A stretch of DNA of 64,000 nucleotides. Source: Hexactinellida sp. DTS-2022. Its lineage: Eukaryota > Porifera > Hexactinellida. The position numbers and the translations under genes were made by a program. The DNA lies in NCBI GenBank assembly GCA_028753945.1, contig JAPNXP010000001.1, positions 1,850,501 to 1,914,500 on the forward strand. Direction: 5' to 3'. Below the pieces are notes generated by a model, which saw nothing but the letters and a program-made list of their open reading frames with translations, did no database searches and had not been told where the DNA came from. Positions 61,261-64,000 of this stretch are shown piece by piece. How positions within the stretch are numbered: position 1 is the first letter of the stretch; every line of letters starts with the position of its first letter.

Positions 61261-61942
61261 ATTTCGATCGAATTGACTAGATTTCATAGAACAGGTTAAC
61301 ACAATGCGAAACACCTGTTTATACATTGTGGTTATATGACGTCACGAAATAACAAAGTAAGTAATAACTCCAACAGTTTCCACTCAAACGCTCCCAAATA
61401 TTATCACTTTCTAAGAACTAATTGTGTTACACTTTGAGCCAATTTTATATTTATTCACTGTAATTTTCGTTTGGTTATTAATAAAAATTTAAACCTAATT
61501 TTTGATTAATTATGGGTTTTCTACAATTCAATACATTTGCGTAGGTCCCCAAATTTCGAGGAAATTCTATCCGAAGGTTCAAACAGCTGAGAAAATGTGT
61601 ATTTGGCATATATCAATGAGTGTTCTGAGCTTAATATCCCAACTGGGTGTTAAATAATCCATTTACGTTCTAATAAGAACTTAGTAAGATAGTTTTCATA
61701 CCGCCACAAATCCGGCGCAAACTCACTTTGAAATTTAAGAAAAAAATTTTTGTTAGTTAATTTTAATTTTATTGCTGTTTTCTCGGTTTCTTTGGCGTAC
61801 AAATACACACAGATAATTTCATGTCAATTTGTTCAGTGGAAGTGCTACCACGAGCCTCCAGTATAATCACCCCTTCATTGATTTTTAAAGATAACTTCAA
61901 TATTCATCCTAATATTTTTTGTGAATTTAATATAATTGTATC
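61261..61942. other. AT-rich intergenic DNA
   Basis: The left part (TATGACGTCA near 61335) resembles body sequence of the CA-tailed repeat. Nothing else recognised. Confidence 0.3.
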
Positions 61943-62477
61943 CAGGGTTTCATCTAGGCGTACGCGACCAGGAGCGTAATTTTGGAATGAAATTTTTCTA
62001 GGCGCGCGAAAATCGAGAAACTCCCATAGACGTAATCAGAGTTGGGTTCGGGTTCAGATTCGGATTTAGAATCGGGTTCGGGTCGGGTTCGGGTTCGAAG
62101 TTGATCAGTTCGAACTTTGTGCGTAATTTTTTTAAATTCAATGAATTAAATTCTATTTTTTGAAAGATTATATTTACAATAGAACATTATATGGAATTTT
62201 AATGAAATGGCCTCATAAGGACATTTATGGGATAAATATTATTAAGCCATAATATTGCAACAGAGTTGGAATCGGGTTCGGGTTTCTCGGGTCGGGTCGG
62301 GTTCAGATTCAGATTTAGAATCGGGTTCGGGTTGAAGATCGTCGGGTTCGGGTCGGGTTCTGAATAGTGGACCCGATTCCAACTCTAGACGTAATACAAA
62401 TTGAGTATTTTAGGCGCGTGTGAGCGAGCTCAAACTTAATCTAGGCGCGCAGAAAATTTTGCCTAGATGAAAGCCTG
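61943..62477. mobile_element. hAT-type MITE hosting a nested hAT-type MITE
   Basis: Ends CAGGGTTTCATCTAGGC and GCCTAGATGAAAGCCTG. Identical 8-bp duplication ATTGTATC at 61935-61942 and 62478-62485. Confidence 0.88.
62037..62387. mobile_element. Nested hAT-type MITE with GGGTTCGGGTTC array
   Basis: Ends CAGAGTTGGGTTCGGG and CCCGATTCCAACTCTA. Identical 8-bp duplication GACGTAAT at 62029-62036 and 62388-62395, lying within the interior of the larger element. A second CAGAGTTGGAATCGGG start occurs inside at about 62264. Confidence 0.85.
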
Positions 62478-63214
62478 ATTGTATCTCATCCAGTGTTGAT
62501 ATTTGAATATTAATAATCATTGATAGCAGTATTAGACATATACCCAAACGGTAGTTTCAAGTGCTTATTAAAAATTCGGGCGTGGTACTAACATAACAAC
62601 ATATTTGGTTGTATTCTGGTAAATACGCAACTCAATTTTCCTAAGTAAGAAGAAATGCTGTAATGATCTTGTTGATTAATAATATTTTACTTATCAATTT
62701 ACTCTAAACACAACAATGAATGTAAATTATGTAAAACTAGTCTTCAAAGTAAAGAGAAAATTTAGAATTAAGATCATGTACAAAATTATATGCTAAGGTA
62801 AGTAGTATTATTAATAATACATTGAATCACCAAATTCCACTCATTTGTTAAAGTAATAATCCTGAGCCAGTATTACATCTTCCTGACCACAGAGCATGAA
62901 GAAGTAGAGGGAAGAGGGCGTGAGCAGACGACTATCCGTGAAATGGGATGCTAATAGCGAAGTGAGCAATAAGTGGGTAGGTTCTCTAAGAATGTACTCC
63001 TCTAGTGAAAGGAGACACAGTACTGACTTAGCTGCAGAGAGCGGATATGGGCGGTTATTAGGTGAGCTAGATATCAGGTTGAGTAAGATTCTTTGTAAGA
63101 AGTCTCGTGTAATATTGGAAGGTACAAAGCAAAAGGGATCATCTTCACAATATTTCTAGAACATTAAAATGTTTGCATAAAAGTGTATTCTTGTTTAATC
63201 TATCTATCTATATC
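62478..63214. other. Intergenic DNA with one unproven exon-like frame
   Basis: A plus frame at about 62907-63159 (residues such as LSVKWDANSEVSNKWVGS and RLLGELDIRLSKIL) has gene-like composition and begins after an AG that could be an acceptor (GAAGTAG at 62900-62906). No ATG opens it and no family is recognised. It may be a last exon, a gene fragment or chance. Confidence 0.3.
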
Positions 63215-64000
63215 TATCTATATATTAAAAGAGGAATTGTTGTGTGTGTGTTTGTGTGTTTGGATGTTTGTCCGTAATTAATTGGAAAGACTACCAGTCC
63301 CAGAAAGCTAAAAATTTGTATACAGGGGTAATTTTGTACTGCGACAACGATCTATTGGTTTTTGAAACAAAATAACGGGATTATGACGTCACAGTTTCGA
63401 AAAACAGATATTTTGTACTAGCTTCCCAATTTTGCTCCGATCTGTAGAAAATTCAAATCATTAGACGTACACTAAATTTCTACACCTGATAGCAGTTCAC
63501 GAATTCCCATTTACTTCTGATTGTGACACAGTTAATTAATTAGTCCCTGCACTAATCAACCATAAATAGTGTATGGTACCACCACAGGTATAGCAAAGTG
63601 CAAAATCGATTTTCGACTGTGTTCTATTGCAAACAATTCAAGTATGAGTGATTAACGAAAGTTATTAGTTAAAATGTATCATATTATTCTTAGCACTATG
63701 TGTGTGATCTGATTTGTTTGGTTAACAAGAATGCACTCGAGTAGTTAACTTCTCTGATGCATTGTTTATTTATTACACACTATTGGCTTCCTATTAATAA
63801 GACAATGAATGGAATTCCGTAATTTCTAATATACCCCTATTATGAAATTAAGTAGTTGATTCATCAAAGGATTTAGGATCTGTCTAATTATGAGATTGAT
63901 TATGTTTATTATTACTATCAATTAAATCAAATATTTTACAACCCTGGATTTAACCATTATTATGCAGAGATTAAATTACTTTGCAATACAATATACTGAA
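63215..64000 (-). mobile_element. Long CA-tailed repeat, copy 2, running off the window
   Basis: Complement of 11400-12755: starts AAAAGAGGAATTGTTGTGTG after a TATC microsatellite, then GGAAAGACTACCAGTCCCAG, CAACGATCTATTGGTTTTTG, and continues through matches to 11665-11775 and 11400-11580. The far end is outside the window. Confidence 0.6.

Noticed and set aside
1-64000. Bacterial origin or operon organisation
   Set aside because: Spliced gene with consensus GT-AG introns, metazoan gene families and eukaryotic transposons; short gene runs on one strand are far apart.
1-64000. tRNA, rRNA or other classical RNA genes
   Set aside because: No cloverleaf-like segment with B-box and acceptor pairing was found by reading; some TTCGAATCC-like words (for example near 43933) lack the other arms. 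A covariance search was not possible.

Overview
The window is nuclear DNA from an animal (metazoan). It is AT-rich by eye, has GT-AG introns, and is crowded with transposon remnants. The gene families are animal ones: a CNBD2-like cyclic-nucleotide-binding protein, mevalonate kinase, an SLC49A4-like transporter, an hnRNP U-type protein, RNF212, a Y-box protein, a Rubicon/Pacer-type protein, an MRL (Mig-10/RIAM/lamellipodin) adaptor and BORCS7. I cannot name the phylum from the sequence. An unusual trait is that all of these genes except CNBD2 have coding regions in one uninterrupted frame.

Layout. Positions 764-27724 (+) hold one CNBD2-like gene of four coding exons whose splice phases all agree. 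Its 9.1-kb first intron contains mevalonate kinase (-). Its 16.2-kb third intron contains an SLC49A4-like MFS transporter (-), a small TRAF-type zinc-finger gene (-) and an hnRNP U/UL gene (-). At 29.0-30.5 kb a small basic protein (-) and an RNF212-type meiotic RING protein (+) diverge from a shared 344-bp gap. A Y-box cold-shock protein (+) lies at 33.9-35.3 kb. Positions 36.9-44.3 kb are a stack of nested DNA transposons that includes a frameshifted Mutator-like (MULE) transposase with a FLYWCH finger. A long reverse-transcriptase ORF (+) follows at 44.6-47.3 kb, then a Rubicon/Pacer-type gene (-, 48.0-49.9 kb), a probable retro-pseudogene (50.5-51.0 kb), an RA-PH MRL adaptor (-, 52.2-54.5 kb) and a BORCS7-like gene (-, 60.2-60.6 kb).

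The rest is mostly non-autonomous DNA elements, many with readable borders. Fifteen short inverted-repeat elements have perfect 8-bp target duplications, and most begin CAG and end CTG like hAT elements. Several pogo/Tigger-like elements sit in TA duplications. Three copies belong to a long-TIR family with apparent 5-bp duplications. Two elements have 9-bp MULE-type duplications, one exact and one with a single mismatch. Two insertions can be compared with a pre-insertion copy in the same window. A further family carries GC-rich triloop hairpins whose stems differ in sequence but keep their pairing. The genes do not form a pathway; they share location only. Three (SLC49A4-like, Rubicon/Pacer-like, BORCS7-like) belong to families that act at lysosomes or endosomes, which is probably chance.
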